Shown: positions 42,310-50,216 of the stretch, one piece after another
Numbering within the stretch: the stretch's first letter is position 1
How the letters are laid out: the number at the start of each line of letters is the position of its first letter
DNA from: Ga0077560 sp046330395
GTDB taxonomy: Bacteria; Actinomycetota; Thermoleophilia; Miltoncostaeales; Miltoncostaeaceae
DNA length: 64,000 bases
Assembly: GCA_046330395.1 (NCBI GenBank)
Contig: JAXLSS010000001.1
Span: forward strand, 186,001-250,000
Direction of reading: 5' to 3'
Made by a program: the position numbers and the translations under genes
The notes under the pieces: generated by a model
What the model saw: the letters and a program-made list of their open reading frames with translations, nothing else
Told to the model about the DNA's origin: nothing
Database searches by the model: none

Positions 42310-43008
42310 TCACGCCGGGGGCGGCACCGCCGGCCCCCCGGGCCGCACCGTGGCCGACGGGCAGAACCCCGCCAGCACGCACCGGTGGCACGCCGGGCGC
42401 CGGGCGGTGCACACGCGGCGGCCGTGGAAGATCATCCGCAGCCCGCCGTCGCTCCACACCCGCCGCGGCCACAGCCGCATCAGGTCGCGTTCCACGCCCA
42501 CCGGGTCGGTGGCTTCCGACAGGCCCAGCCGGGCCGACAACCGCAGCACGTGGGTGTCCACGGCGATGCCGGGCACGCCGAACCACTGGCCCAGCACCAC
42601 GTTGGCGGTCTTGCGGCCCACGCCCGGAAGCCGCACCAGGTCGGCCATGCGGCCGGGCACCTCGCCGTCGTGATGGTGCGTCACCGCCCGCGACATCCCG
42701 ATGAGGCTGCGGGCCTTGGCGCGGAAGAAGCCCGTGGGGTGGACGAGCTCCTCCAGCACGGCGGGGTCGGCATCCGCCATGGCGGCGGCATCGGGATACG
42801 CGGCGAACAGCGCGGGGGTGACCCGGTTCACCATGGCGTCGGTGCACTGGGCCGACAGGATGGTGGCGGCCAGCAGCTGGAAGGCCGAGGCGTGGTGCAG
42901 CGGCACCTCGATCACCGGGTACTCCCGGGCCAGCAGGGCGGCGGTGGCCGTGGCGCGGCCCCGCGGGGTGCGGGGCCGTGCGGGGATGGGCGGGTGGGAC
43001 CCCGTCAG
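42310..43008 (-). CDS. nth: Endonuclease III (DNA glycosylase/AP lyase)
   Basis: The helix-hairpin-helix with catalytic lysine (LPGVGRKTANVVLG) and catalytic aspartate (AVDTHVLRLSARLGL) are present. So is the [4Fe-4S] cluster loop C-x6-C-x2-C-x5-C (CTARRPACHRCVLAGFC). It removes oxidised pyrimidines. The first canonical start is GTG at 42915, but family-like sequence (RGRATATAALLAREYP) extends upstream with no ATG, GTG or TTG. A CTG at 43008 overlaps the previous stop by 4 bp (CTGA), mirroring the overlaps elsewhere in this genome, and is taken here as the likely start. The minimum gene is 42310-42915. Confidence 0.85.
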   Translation of the reverse strand: MTGSHPPIPARPRTPRGRATATAALLAREYPVIEVPLHHASAFQLLAATILSAQCTDAMVNRVTPALFAAYPDAAAMADADPAVLEELVHPTGFFRAKARSLIGMSRAVTHHHDGEVPGRMADLVRLPGVGRKTANVVLGQWFGVPGIAVDTHVLRLSARLGLSEATDPVGVERDLMRLWPRRVWSDGGLRMIFHGRRVCTARRPACHRCVLAGFCPSATVRPGGPAVPPPA

Positions 43009-43781
43009 GCGGCCTTCGGGTTGCAGTAGTGCTGCTCGGGCGACCAGGTGTCGCTGATCGGCCCGGCCTCCTGCTTGCCGTTGAGGTCATATGCCACCAC
43101 GTACGACCGGTACCGGCCGCACCGGCTGTTGGACGCGGCCTGCACCGTGCAGCGCGCGCCCGTGCAGCCCTGGGCCTGCGTGCCGTCGGCGTAGTAGCTG
43201 CCGGACTTGCGGAACAGCGCCACCAGCGCCACGGCTCCGGCGCCCTGGCAGCGCACCACCGCCAGCGCGGACGGGCGGTTGTTGGTGCCGGGCACGCCGA
43301 GGTTCTTGCGGGTGCCGGCCGCGGGCGTGCAGGTGACGGTGTTGGCCGACGGCCCGGCCGCCGGCGCGGGCAGCGACCCGGCCGGGAACACGGCGCTGGG
43401 ATCGTCGTCGGGGCCCAGGCCCAGGGCCATGCCGCTGGCCTCTGCGGTCCACAGCGACGCCAGGTCGGCGGGGGCGGTGCCCTGCGCGATGCCCTCCACC
43501 AGGGCGCTGCGGGCCCCGGTCACCACGCTGCGGGCGCAGGCGATCTGCTCGGCCGAGCCCTTGGTCATGGCCTCGCACTTGGCCAGCCCGGAGGTGACGT
43601 CGGCGGCGGTGGGGACGCTGGTGGCCGACGTCGAGGTGGTGGCGGTGGTGGCCGTCGGCACGGGTTGCGACGGCATTTGCCCGTTGGCATAGAACATCAG
43701 GCCGAGAGCGCCGGCCAGCGCCCCCAGGGCGCCCGCGGTGATGGGGCCGCGACGGTCGTTGTCACGGTTGGGGTCAGACAC
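43005..43781 (-). CDS. Membrane-anchored cysteine-containing protein of unknown function
   Basis: This 258-residue protein has one N-terminal helix (ITAGALGALAGALGLMFYA), a Pro/Thr linker and a larger domain with paired cysteines (LAKCEAMTKGSAEQIACAR, NTVTCTPAAG, VVRCQGAG, GCTGARCTV, SRCGRYRSYV, HYCNPKAA). At least eight cysteines suggest an exported disulfide-rich fold. The GTG at 43781 has GGAGG 5 nt upstream. Its stop overlaps the proposed CTG start of nth. It is divergent from the cytochrome oxidase genes. Confidence 0.72.
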   Translation of the reverse strand: MSDPNRDNDRRGPITAGALGALAGALGLMFYANGQMPSQPVPTATTATTSTSATSVPTAADVTSGLAKCEAMTKGSAEQIACARSVVTGARSALVEGIAQGTAPADLASLWTAEASGMALGLGPDDDPSAVFPAGSLPAPAAGPSANTVTCTPAAGTRKNLGVPGTNNRPSALAVVRCQGAGAVALVALFRKSGSYYADGTQAQGCTGARCTVQAASNSRCGRYRSYVVAYDLNGKQEAGPISDTWSPEQHYCNPKAA

Positions 43782-44141
43782 AAGAGCCTCCTCGGGTGCC
43801 CGCGTCAGGGGTTGGGGGTGGCGGGCCCGGCGGGAGCGTCCATGCTGCCCCGCTCGGTCGCAAGTCCCGTTTCGACAGGTGTGTCGCACTCCGGCCGTGA
43901 AACCCCGGAAATTGGTGCAGTTTGCCCCCGCGGCCCCCCGTTCTGCGAGACAGGGACAATCGACGCTGACACCCACGGGCCACGCGCGAATTCGTGTCCG
44001 GTGCGCGCATATCACCGGCGTTTTCACCGCCAATCTGACCCGGTCATCACACAACTTCGGTTTACCCGCAGCGGCCCTCCGCAAGAACCCCGGGTGTGGG
44101 TGGGATGGCTTCGGATGTCGCCTCACGGTTCCTGCGCGTGA
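43782..44141. other. Divergent intergenic region between anchored protein and oxidase genes
   Basis: This 360 bp region has lower GC than its flanks and must hold both promoters, but no -35/-10 pair, repeat or RNA could be assigned. Short + strand frames here lack protein character. Confidence 0.45.
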
Positions 44142-44675
44142 ATGCCGGGCATGAATGGGACCCAAATCACCATCACGGCGCTCTACAGCGCCGTCACGCT
44201 CGTGGGCATCGTTGCCATGATCGCCGTCTTCGCGTCCACCCGGCGCGCGGCACGTGCGAGCGGCAAGGAAGCCAACATCGAGAAGCTGGAGAAGGGCGAG
44301 AACTACTGGGCCATCATGACCGTGGTCATCCTGGTCGTGCTCTTCTTCGCCACGTATGCAGGTATTCCATGGCTCAACAGGGCCAAGGCGGACAGCACCG
44401 TTCAGGTGCGCGCCATGCAGTTCGCGTTCGTCATGCAGCCGGCCACGGTCAAGAAGGGCACCGTCAACTTCGTGGTCCGGTCCAACGACGTCAGTCATGG
44501 CTTCGGCCTTTTCGACCCCGACAACCACATGGCGGGGCAGATCCAGGTTGAACCGAACATGAACTCGACGCTCACCGTGAAGCTCACCAAGGCGGGCAAG
44601 TACACGGTGCGGTGCATGGAGTTCTGCGGGTTCAGCCACCACAACATGGTCGGAACATTCGAGGTGACGCCGTGA
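44142..44675 (+). CDS. ba3-type cytochrome c oxidase subunit II
   Basis: This 177-residue protein has two helices (ITITALYSAVTLVGIVAMIAVFA and WAIMTVVILVVLFFATYAGI) and a cupredoxin domain with a complete CuA site: SHGFGLF (His) and CMEFCGFSHHNM (Cys, Glu carbonyl, Cys, His, Met). It receives electrons from cytochrome c and passes them to subunit I. ATG at 44142 or 44151 may start. The stop overlaps the subunit I GTG by 4 bp. Length and sequence fit the heme-copper oxidase B (ba3) family rather than the aa3 family. Confidence 0.9.
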   Translation: MPGMNGTQITITALYSAVTLVGIVAMIAVFASTRRAARASGKEANIEKLEKGENYWAIMTVVILVVLFFATYAGIPWLNRAKADSTVQVRAMQFAFVMQPATVKKGTVNFVVRSNDVSHGFGLFDPDNHMAGQIQVEPNMNSTLTVKLTKAGKYTVRCMEFCGFSHHNMVGTFEVTP

Positions 44676-46264
44676 GCACAGAAGCAAGCGTGCAGCAGCG
44701 TCCCGCGCGGCTGCCCTACGACGACTCCCCCACGGTGGAGCCTCGCGCCGCAGCCCGCCAGGAGTCGCTGATCAAGCGGTTCATGTGGACCTCGACGCTG
44801 TTCCTGGTGATCGCCGGTCTCCTCGGCCTCGTGCTGCGGCAGAGCCAGGCGAACATCCACCGCATCGACGACAACCTGTGGTACGCGCTGATGACGGCGC
44901 ACGGCCTGGGCGCCTTCGTGGCGTGGGCCGGGTTCTTCCTGATGGGCAGCCTCTACTGGATCCTGCTCCGTCTGGGCTATCCCCTCCGCACCTACATCTT
45001 CGCCGAGATCAGCTACTGGACGATGGTGATCGGAACCCTGGGCATCGTCTGGACCACCCTGGTCTCCGGCTTCGGGGCCTCGTGGGTGGCGCTGTACCCG
45101 CTGCCGTTCAAGTCGGCGGGCAAGTGGAGTGACACCACCACGGGGATCTTCTCGTTCGCGGTGCTGCTCGCCGGCGTGTCGATCATCGTCTGGTGTGTCT
45201 CCCTGATCGTGGCCGTCACCGGCCCCGCCGCGGAGTCGGCCAGCAACAACTTCTTCTACAAGGTCGCCCTCGGCCTCGGCTTCGACCACATGTGGCCGAA
45301 CACGTTCAAGCGCACCGGTGGTCGCAAGACCCCGTACCCGCTGATCCCGCTCACCGTGGTCGCCATCAACATGGCGATCATGACGCTGCCGTTCGCGGTG
45401 CTGCTGGTGCTGATGATCCTGCAGTCCATCAACTCCGGCATTACCACCGATCCGCTGCTGGCCAAGAACCTGTTGTGGGCCTTCGGTCACCCGGTGGTGT
45501 ACCTGCTGCTGTTCCCCGTGGTCTCGTGCCTCTACTACTTCATCCCGAGGTACGCGGGCCGCAACATGGCCGCAGGGCGCATCATCGTCCTGGCCTGGAT
45601 CGTGGCGCTCACCACCAACATGTTCCTGTGGGCGCACCACATGTACCTGGACTCGCCCGACGGGAGCATCCAGAACACCCTCAACCTGATCCACGAGCCG
45701 ATCACGTTCGCCATCGTGCTGGCGTCGTCGCTGAGCCTCTACGCGCTGTCGGTCACGATCTTCCGGTCCAACTTCCTCTGGAACGCGGGCTCGAAGTTCA
45801 TGATCGCCGGCATGGTGGGCTGGCTCACCGCCGGCTTCCAGGGCGTGCTCAACGCCGACATCCAGTTCGACAACGTGTTGCACAACACGCTGTGGATCGT
45901 GGGGCACTTCCACCACATGGCCCTGCTCGGCATGGGCATGGTGATCATGGGCGTGATGTACGCGGTGCTTCCGCACCTGTACCACAAGCCCGTGTACAGC
46001 GAGGCACTCGCCGACGTGCACCTCTGGGGCATGCTGGTGGGTGGCTACGGCTGGATGATCTGCTGGCTCATCCCCGGTCTCGAGGGTGCGCCGCGTCGCT
46101 GGGCGATTCTTCCGCACAGCTACGACTTCTGGACCCAGCTGTCCATCCCGTTCCTCATCGTGATGGTGCTGGGGATCCTGGTGGGTCTCTACAACTACTG
46201 GAAGACGGTCACCGGTTCGCCGTGGGCCGCCGCCACCGGTGGCAAGGAGCCCGCCGCGGTCTAG
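44672..46264 (+). CDS. ba3-type cytochrome c oxidase subunit I
   Basis: This 530-residue protein has about twelve helices with the heme and copper ligands of heme-copper oxidases: LMTAHGLGAF (low-spin heme His), FGHPVVYLLLFP (CuB His and Tyr region), WAHHMYLD (CuB His pair) and HFHHMALLGM (heme a3 and low-spin heme His). The pattern and the small subunit II fit the B (ba3) family, which favours low oxygen. No subunit III gene follows. The stop TAG lies inside the end of a MITE-like element, so the last codons may have been set by that insertion. Confidence 0.93.
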   Translation: MSTEASVQQRPARLPYDDSPTVEPRAAARQESLIKRFMWTSTLFLVIAGLLGLVLRQSQANIHRIDDNLWYALMTAHGLGAFVAWAGFFLMGSLYWILLRLGYPLRTYIFAEISYWTMVIGTLGIVWTTLVSGFGASWVALYPLPFKSAGKWSDTTTGIFSFAVLLAGVSIIVWCVSLIVAVTGPAAESASNNFFYKVALGLGFDHMWPNTFKRTGGRKTPYPLIPLTVVAINMAIMTLPFAVLLVLMILQSINSGITTDPLLAKNLLWAFGHPVVYLLLFPVVSCLYYFIPRYAGRNMAAGRIIVLAWIVALTTNMFLWAHHMYLDSPDGSIQNTLNLIHEPITFAIVLASSLSLYALSVTIFRSNFLWNAGSKFMIAGMVGWLTAGFQGVLNADIQFDNVLHNTLWIVGHFHHMALLGMGMVIMGVMYAVLPHLYHKPVYSEALADVHLWGMLVGGYGWMICWLIPGLEGAPRRWAILPHSYDFWTQLSIPFLIVMVLGILVGLYNYWKTVTGSPWAAATGGKEPAAV

Positions 46265-46427
46265 TGCTGCATCAGGAAACATTCACCGCGTTCTGGCGGC
46301 TGCAAACACGTCGCAGCTCAGCGTCCTCGGTCCCCCGAATATTCCCGATATGCGGGGGACCCTGCGTCCTTGATCTGCTCGGTTTTCGCTCGCCAGAACA
46401 TCACCAACGTTCCCTGACACAGCACTA
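46262..46427. mobile_element. MITE-like element, 166 bp with ~37 bp imperfect terminal inverted repeats
   Basis: The left end reads TAGTGCTGCATCAGGAAAC...GTTCTGGCG. The reverse complement of the right end reads TAGTGCTGTGTCAGGGAAC...GTTCTGGCG, about 27 of 37 positions identical. Both ends carry TA, consistent with a TA target duplication as in IS630/Tc1-type elements. There is no gene inside. The centre holds a 9 bp hairpin (GGTCCCCCG/CGGGGGACC). It supplies the stop codon of the oxidase subunit I gene and part of the next gene's promoter box. Confidence 0.65.
46329..46361 (+). terminator. Hairpin in the centre of the MITE-like element
   Basis: GGTCCCCCG and CGGGGGACC pair over 9 bp around a 15-base A/T-rich loop, about 65 bp past the oxidase stop. 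It could terminate oxidase transcription. Confidence 0.45.
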
Positions 46428-46437
46428 GCATCACCCT

Positions 46438-46896
46438 GTGAACGCTCTCCTCACCCACCTCCCTCATCTGGGGCTCACCATCGTGTCGGTGGTGCTGCTG
46501 ATCTGGATGGAACGAACCGACCGGGCCGCCGCGGTGGCCCGGGCCGGGGAGGTGGGTGGGGGAGGGCGCTTCCCCATCACGGGGATGCGTGCGCTGGGCC
46601 TGGTCATCACCGTCGGTTTCACCATGTCGGTGCTGGGCCTGGTGCTGCTGGACCTGGCGAACAGCCGCCCCGGGTGGAGCCTCGTGCTGACCTACCTGCT
46701 GGCGGGTGCGGCCGCCGCCTGCTGGGCCGGGTGGTCCGTGCAGCGGCGTCTGCCGAGCGCGGTGCGGGAACGCATGGGCACCACCGGCATCTGGATGGTG
46801 GGCGGCGTGATGACGCTCATCGTGCTGTGGGGCGTGGTGTTCGGCGGCCTGGTGCTCTCACAGGGCGTCGTGCTGCCCAGCGCAAGCATCGGCTAG
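46438..46896 (+). CDS. Four-helix membrane protein of unknown function
   Basis: This 152-residue protein has about four helices (LGLTIVSVVLLIWM; MRALGLVITVGFTMSVLGLVLL; LVLTYLLAGAAAACWAGW; GIWMVGGVMTLIVLWGVVFGGLVL). No family motif is recognised. Its position after cytochrome oxidase genes hints at a respiratory role but does not prove it. The GTG at 46438 follows TAGCAT by 6 nt; the TA of that box is the end of the MITE-like element, so the insertion helped build this leaderless promoter. Confidence 0.68.
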   Translation: MNALLTHLPHLGLTIVSVVLLIWMERTDRAAAVARAGEVGGGGRFPITGMRALGLVITVGFTMSVLGLVLLDLANSRPGWSLVLTYLLAGAAAACWAGWSVQRRLPSAVRERMGTTGIWMVGGVMTLIVLWGVVFGGLVLSQGVVLPSASIG

Positions 46897-46900
46897 TCCC

Positions 46901-47620
46901 CTACTCCGGACGCCGCAGGTACCGCAGGAACAGCATCTCCCCGTCGCGGGCGATGCCCGCAAGCACCAGGCGTCCGCCCACGCCCACCTCCGGGCCCGCC
47001 ATCACGCGTGAGGAGTCGCCGCCCACCAGGCGCGGGGACACGGTGAGGAACACCTCGTCGATGAGGCCGGCGGCGGCGAGCTGACCCAGCAGGTGGGGGC
47101 CGCCCTCGCACAGCAGCACGCGCACGTCGCGCCGTCGCAGCTGGGCCAACGCATCGGGGACGTCCACGCGGGCCTGGCCCGCGGTGAGGTGCGGCCGGTG
47201 CGGCGGGGCGGGCGCCGTGGCCGCCGTGATCACCAGGGTGGGCGTCTCGGCCTGGGTGAACAGGGCCGACTCCCAGGGCAGCTCACCTCGGCCGGCCACC
47301 ACCGCGATGCCCGGTGCCGGTGCCTGGCCGCGGGCCACGCGCTGCGCGCGCACCTCGGGTGCCGGCCGGGCGGGGCCGTACCGGTCGGCGCGCACGGTGC
47401 CGGCGCCCACCAGGATGAGGTCGGCCAGGCCCCGCAGGTGATGGAACAGGGCCCGGTCGGCGGGCCCGCTGAGGGCGCGCGACTCGCCGTCGACGGCGGT
47501 GGCGCCGTCCACGCTGCACACCATGTTCACCATCACCCAGGGCCGGTCCGCCGGCGCGGCGCGCTCGGCGCCGGCGAACGCCCCGGGTTCCAGCCCGCCG
47601 GCGTCCCCGAGCCGGCGCAT
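46901..47620 (-). CDS. RibD C-terminal / dihydrofolate-reductase-like protein
   Basis: This 239-residue protein matches the reductase domain of RibD: VMVNMVCSVDGATAVDGESRALSG, DLILVGAGTVRADRYGP, RVLLCEGGPHLLGQL and DEVFLTVSPRLVGG. These enzymes reduce pyrimidine riboflavin precursors or related substrates with NADPH; there is no deaminase domain. Whether it serves riboflavin synthesis cannot be told, as no rib genes are adjacent. The ATG overlaps the stop of the LOG gene by one base (TGATG). Confidence 0.88.
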   Translation of the reverse strand: MRRLGDAGGLEPGAFAGAERAAPADRPWVMVNMVCSVDGATAVDGESRALSGPADRALFHHLRGLADLILVGAGTVRADRYGPARPAPEVRAQRVARGQAPAPGIAVVAGRGELPWESALFTQAETPTLVITAATAPAPPHRPHLTAGQARVDVPDALAQLRRRDVRVLLCEGGPHLLGQLAAAGLIDEVFLTVSPRLVGGDSSRVMAGPEVGVGGRLVLAGIARDGEMLFLRYLRRPE

Positions 47621-48375
47621 CAGCGCTGCGCCGGCGCCGACTCGGCGAACACCCGGCAGATGTCCTCGGGCGAGTCGACGATGGTGAGCAGATCCAGGTC
47701 CTCGGCCGACACCATGCCCTCGGCCACCAGCCGGGTGCGCATCCACTCCACCAGGCCGCTCCAGAACTCGCTGCCGAACAGCACCAGCGGGAAGCGCCGG
47801 GTCTTGCCGGTCTGGATCAGCGTGAGGGCCTCGAACAGCTCGTCGCCGGTGCCGAAGCCCCCCGGGAACACCACGAACCCCTCGCTGTACTTCACGAACA
47901 TCGTCTTGCGCACGAAGAAGTACCGGAAGTCGATGCGCAGGTTCACGTACGGGTTGCTGCGCTGCTCGTGGGGCAGCTCGATGTTGCAGCCGATCGACAG
48001 CCCGCCCGCCTCGTGGGCGCCGCGGTTGGCGGCCTCCATGATGCCGGGGCCGCCGCCGGTGATGACCCCGTACCCCAGCTCCGCGAGACCGCGGCCCACC
48101 TCCACGGCCGCCGCGTAGTACGGCAGGTCGGGGGTGGCGCGCGCCGACCCGAACACGGTCACGCAGGAGCCCACGCGGGCCAGGGCGTCGAAGCCGTCCA
48201 CGAACTCACCCAGGATGCGCAGCGCGCGCCACGGGTCGGTGTGCACGAAGCTCGCGTCGCGCTCCCGGCTGAGCAGGCCGTGGTCGGCCTGGCTGATGTG
48301 CTTGGCGGCCGGTCCACTGAGCGCGAGGCGCCCGCGCCGAATGGTTCCGGGTGTGTCTGGCGTGCGGCTGGCCAC
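47620..48375 (-). CDS. LOG family (TIGR00730) nucleotide phosphoribohydrolase
   Basis: This 251-residue Rossmann-like protein has the family signatures VFGSARATP, GVITGGGPGIMEAANRGA and the PGGFGTGDELFEALTLIQTG motif. Family members release nucleobase from cytokinin riboside monophosphate or act on related nucleotides; many are mis-called lysine decarboxylases. The GTG at 48375 opens with a basic segment. The stop overlaps the next start, so it is coupled to the RibD-like gene. Confidence 0.93.
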   Translation of the reverse strand: MASRTPDTPGTIRRGRLALSGPAAKHISQADHGLLSRERDASFVHTDPWRALRILGEFVDGFDALARVGSCVTVFGSARATPDLPYYAAAVEVGRGLAELGYGVITGGGPGIMEAANRGAHEAGGLSIGCNIELPHEQRSNPYVNLRIDFRYFFVRKTMFVKYSEGFVVFPGGFGTGDELFEALTLIQTGKTRRFPLVLFGSEFWSGLVEWMRTRLVAEGMVSAEDLDLLTIVDSPEDICRVFAESAPAQR

Positions 48376-48458
48376 GGGTCCTCCGTGTCGAGTGGGGTTG
48401 GCAGGCAGTCCAGCACACCCTCCGGCGCCGCGTCGCCCGTGCGAGGATCCGTGTCGAG

Positions 48459-48923
48459 ATGCGCACCGGTGTGTTCCCCCGTGACGAGCAGTTCATGCGG
48501 CTGGCGCTGCGCGAGGCCATGGTGGCGGCCGAGCACGGTGACGTGCCCATCGGGGCCGTGGTGGTGCGCGACGGCGAGGTGGTGGGCAGCGCGCACAACG
48601 AGCGCGAGCTGCGGGGTGATCCCACCGCGCACGCGGAGGTGCTGGCGCTGCGGGCCGCGGGCCTGGCGCTGGGGGGCTGGCGGCTGGTGGGCACGGTGCT
48701 GTACTGCACGCTGGAGCCCTGCCCCATGTGCGCCGGGGCCATCCAGCAGGCCCGCGTGGCCCGCGTGGTGTTCGGCGCGCCCGACCAGAAGGTGGGGGCC
48801 GCCGGGTCGGTGGTGAACGTGCTGCAGGACCCGCGGCTGCTGCACCGGGTGGAGGTTCAGGGCGGGGTGCTGGCGACCGAATCACTGGAGGTGATGCGCA
48901 GCTTCTTCGACGAGCGTCGTTGA
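48459..48923 (+). CDS. tadA: tRNA-specific adenosine deaminase
   Basis: This 154-residue cytidine-deaminase-fold protein has the zinc site HAEVLALRAAG (HAE) and CTLEPCPMCAGAI (PCxxC). FMRLALREAMVAAEHGDVPIGAVVV and VVFGAPDQKVGAAGS are typical of TadA, which converts A34 to inosine in tRNA-Arg(ACG). It is essential in most bacteria. The ATG at 48459 was chosen; earlier in-frame GTG codons lack family sequence. It is divergent from the LOG gene. Confidence 0.93.
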   Translation: MRTGVFPRDEQFMRLALREAMVAAEHGDVPIGAVVVRDGEVVGSAHNERELRGDPTAHAEVLALRAAGLALGGWRLVGTVLYCTLEPCPMCAGAIQQARVARVVFGAPDQKVGAAGSVVNVLQDPRLLHRVEVQGGVLATESLEVMRSFFDERR

Positions 48924-49001
48924 TTCTGCACCCGCCGGGGTGGCCGTGCGGAGGGTCGCTGGTAGCATCGCCGCTCGCCCACGACAAACGGGAGACGAAC
49001 A

Positions 49002-50186
49002 GTGCCCAGTCGCCTCAACTTTGCCGCGTGCGCCGCCGCATGCTGTCTTGCGGTCGCCCCCGCCTCGGCCGTCGCCACCGTCCTCGGCCTGCAGGACGAC
49101 AGTTATGCGGTGACGCCCACAAGCCAGCTGGACGCCCGGCTGGCCCTCACCACCGCCACCGGCGCCCGCCTGGCGCGCGTGGATGTGTTCTGGAGTGACG
49201 TGGCCCCCAACAAGCCTGTCAACCCCACCGACCCCGCCGACCCGGCCTACGACTGGCGGGCCCTGGACGCCCGCATCACCGGGCTGGCCAACGCCAACAT
49301 CACGCCGCTGATCTCGGTGTACAGCTCGCCCACCTGGAGCACCGGCGGCCGCTTCGTGGCGGACACGCACTACAACCCCTACGCGCCCGCCCCGGGTGAC
49401 TACGGCAACTTCATGACCGCCCTGGCCAAGCGCTACAACGGCACATACATCCCGGCGGTGTACGGGATCACCCCGTTGCCGCGCGTGCGGCTGATCGAGG
49501 TGTGGAACGAGCCGGACCTCAAGCGGTTCTTCCGCGTGGGCAACGCGTCGTCGCTGTCCGGGTACCTGCGTCTGCTGCGCGAGGCCTACCCGGCGGTGAA
49601 GGCCCAGAACCCCACGGCCATCGTCATCGCCGGCGTGGGCTCACCCAACGCCACGCGCGGGGACGGCAACGTGGGCTCCTCGGCCTGGCTGAAGGGCATC
49701 GTGGCCTCGCCGCTGTCCGTGAAGTTCGACGCCTACTCGCAGCACATCTACCCCGCCTCGGCGCCGCTGAAGCGCACCAAGGCGTTCCCGTCGTGGAGCA
49801 GCATCAGCCAGATCCTCAGCACCCTGGATCAGCGCCGGGCGCGCCAGATCGCCGCGGTGCCGAAGGGCCGGGCGCGGGTGAAGGCGTCGCGCCGACCCCG
49901 GATGAAGCTGTACATCACCGAGGCGGGCTACACCACGGCCAGCACCCCGTTCCGCAAGGTGCGGGTGAGCGACGCCCAGCAGGCGCGCTACATGCGGGAC
50001 ATCCTGCGCGCGCCGCAGGTGGTGGCCAACAGGTCGCGCATCCCCGCCATCGTGTGGTTCAACCTGATGGACAACCCCAACTGGCCGGGTGGGCTGCTGC
50101 GGGCGGACGGCTCCAAGAAGGCGGCGTACGCCACGTTCACCTCGCTGGCCGGCAGGGGCGTCCTCACGCCCGACCTGCAGCGGTAG
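49002..50186 (+). CDS. Secreted clan GH-A glycoside hydrolase-like protein
   Basis: This 394-residue protein has a signal peptide (RLNFAACAAACCLAVAPASA) and a TIM-barrel. Key residues are RLARVDVFWSDVAP, the acid/base IEVWNEPDL (near 168) and the nucleophile LYITEAGYTT (near 306). The NEP/TEAG pair is typical of clan GH-A (families 5, 39, 10-like). The substrate is unknown. A TAGCAT box lies about 32 nt before the GTG, with GGGAGA as ribosome-binding site. A paralog begins at 63735. Confidence 0.85.
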   Translation: MPSRLNFAACAAACCLAVAPASAVATVLGLQDDSYAVTPTSQLDARLALTTATGARLARVDVFWSDVAPNKPVNPTDPADPAYDWRALDARITGLANANITPLISVYSSPTWSTGGRFVADTHYNPYAPAPGDYGNFMTALAKRYNGTYIPAVYGITPLPRVRLIEVWNEPDLKRFFRVGNASSLSGYLRLLREAYPAVKAQNPTAIVIAGVGSPNATRGDGNVGSSAWLKGIVASPLSVKFDAYSQHIYPASAPLKRTKAFPSWSSISQILSTLDQRRARQIAAVPKGRARVKASRRPRMKLYITEAGYTTASTPFRKVRVSDAQQARYMRDILRAPQVVANRSRIPAIVWFNLMDNPNWPGGLLRADGSKKAAYATFTSLAGRGVLTPDLQR

Positions 50187-50216
50187 TCATCGGTGCGGCC
50201 CGTCGCCGCGGCGGAC

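Noticed and set aside
46262..46427. Simple long-range terminator structure instead of a mobile element
   Set aside because: The inverted ends extend over ~37 bp with TA at both borders and enclose their own hairpin, which is better explained by a MITE, though a structural role may have been acquired.
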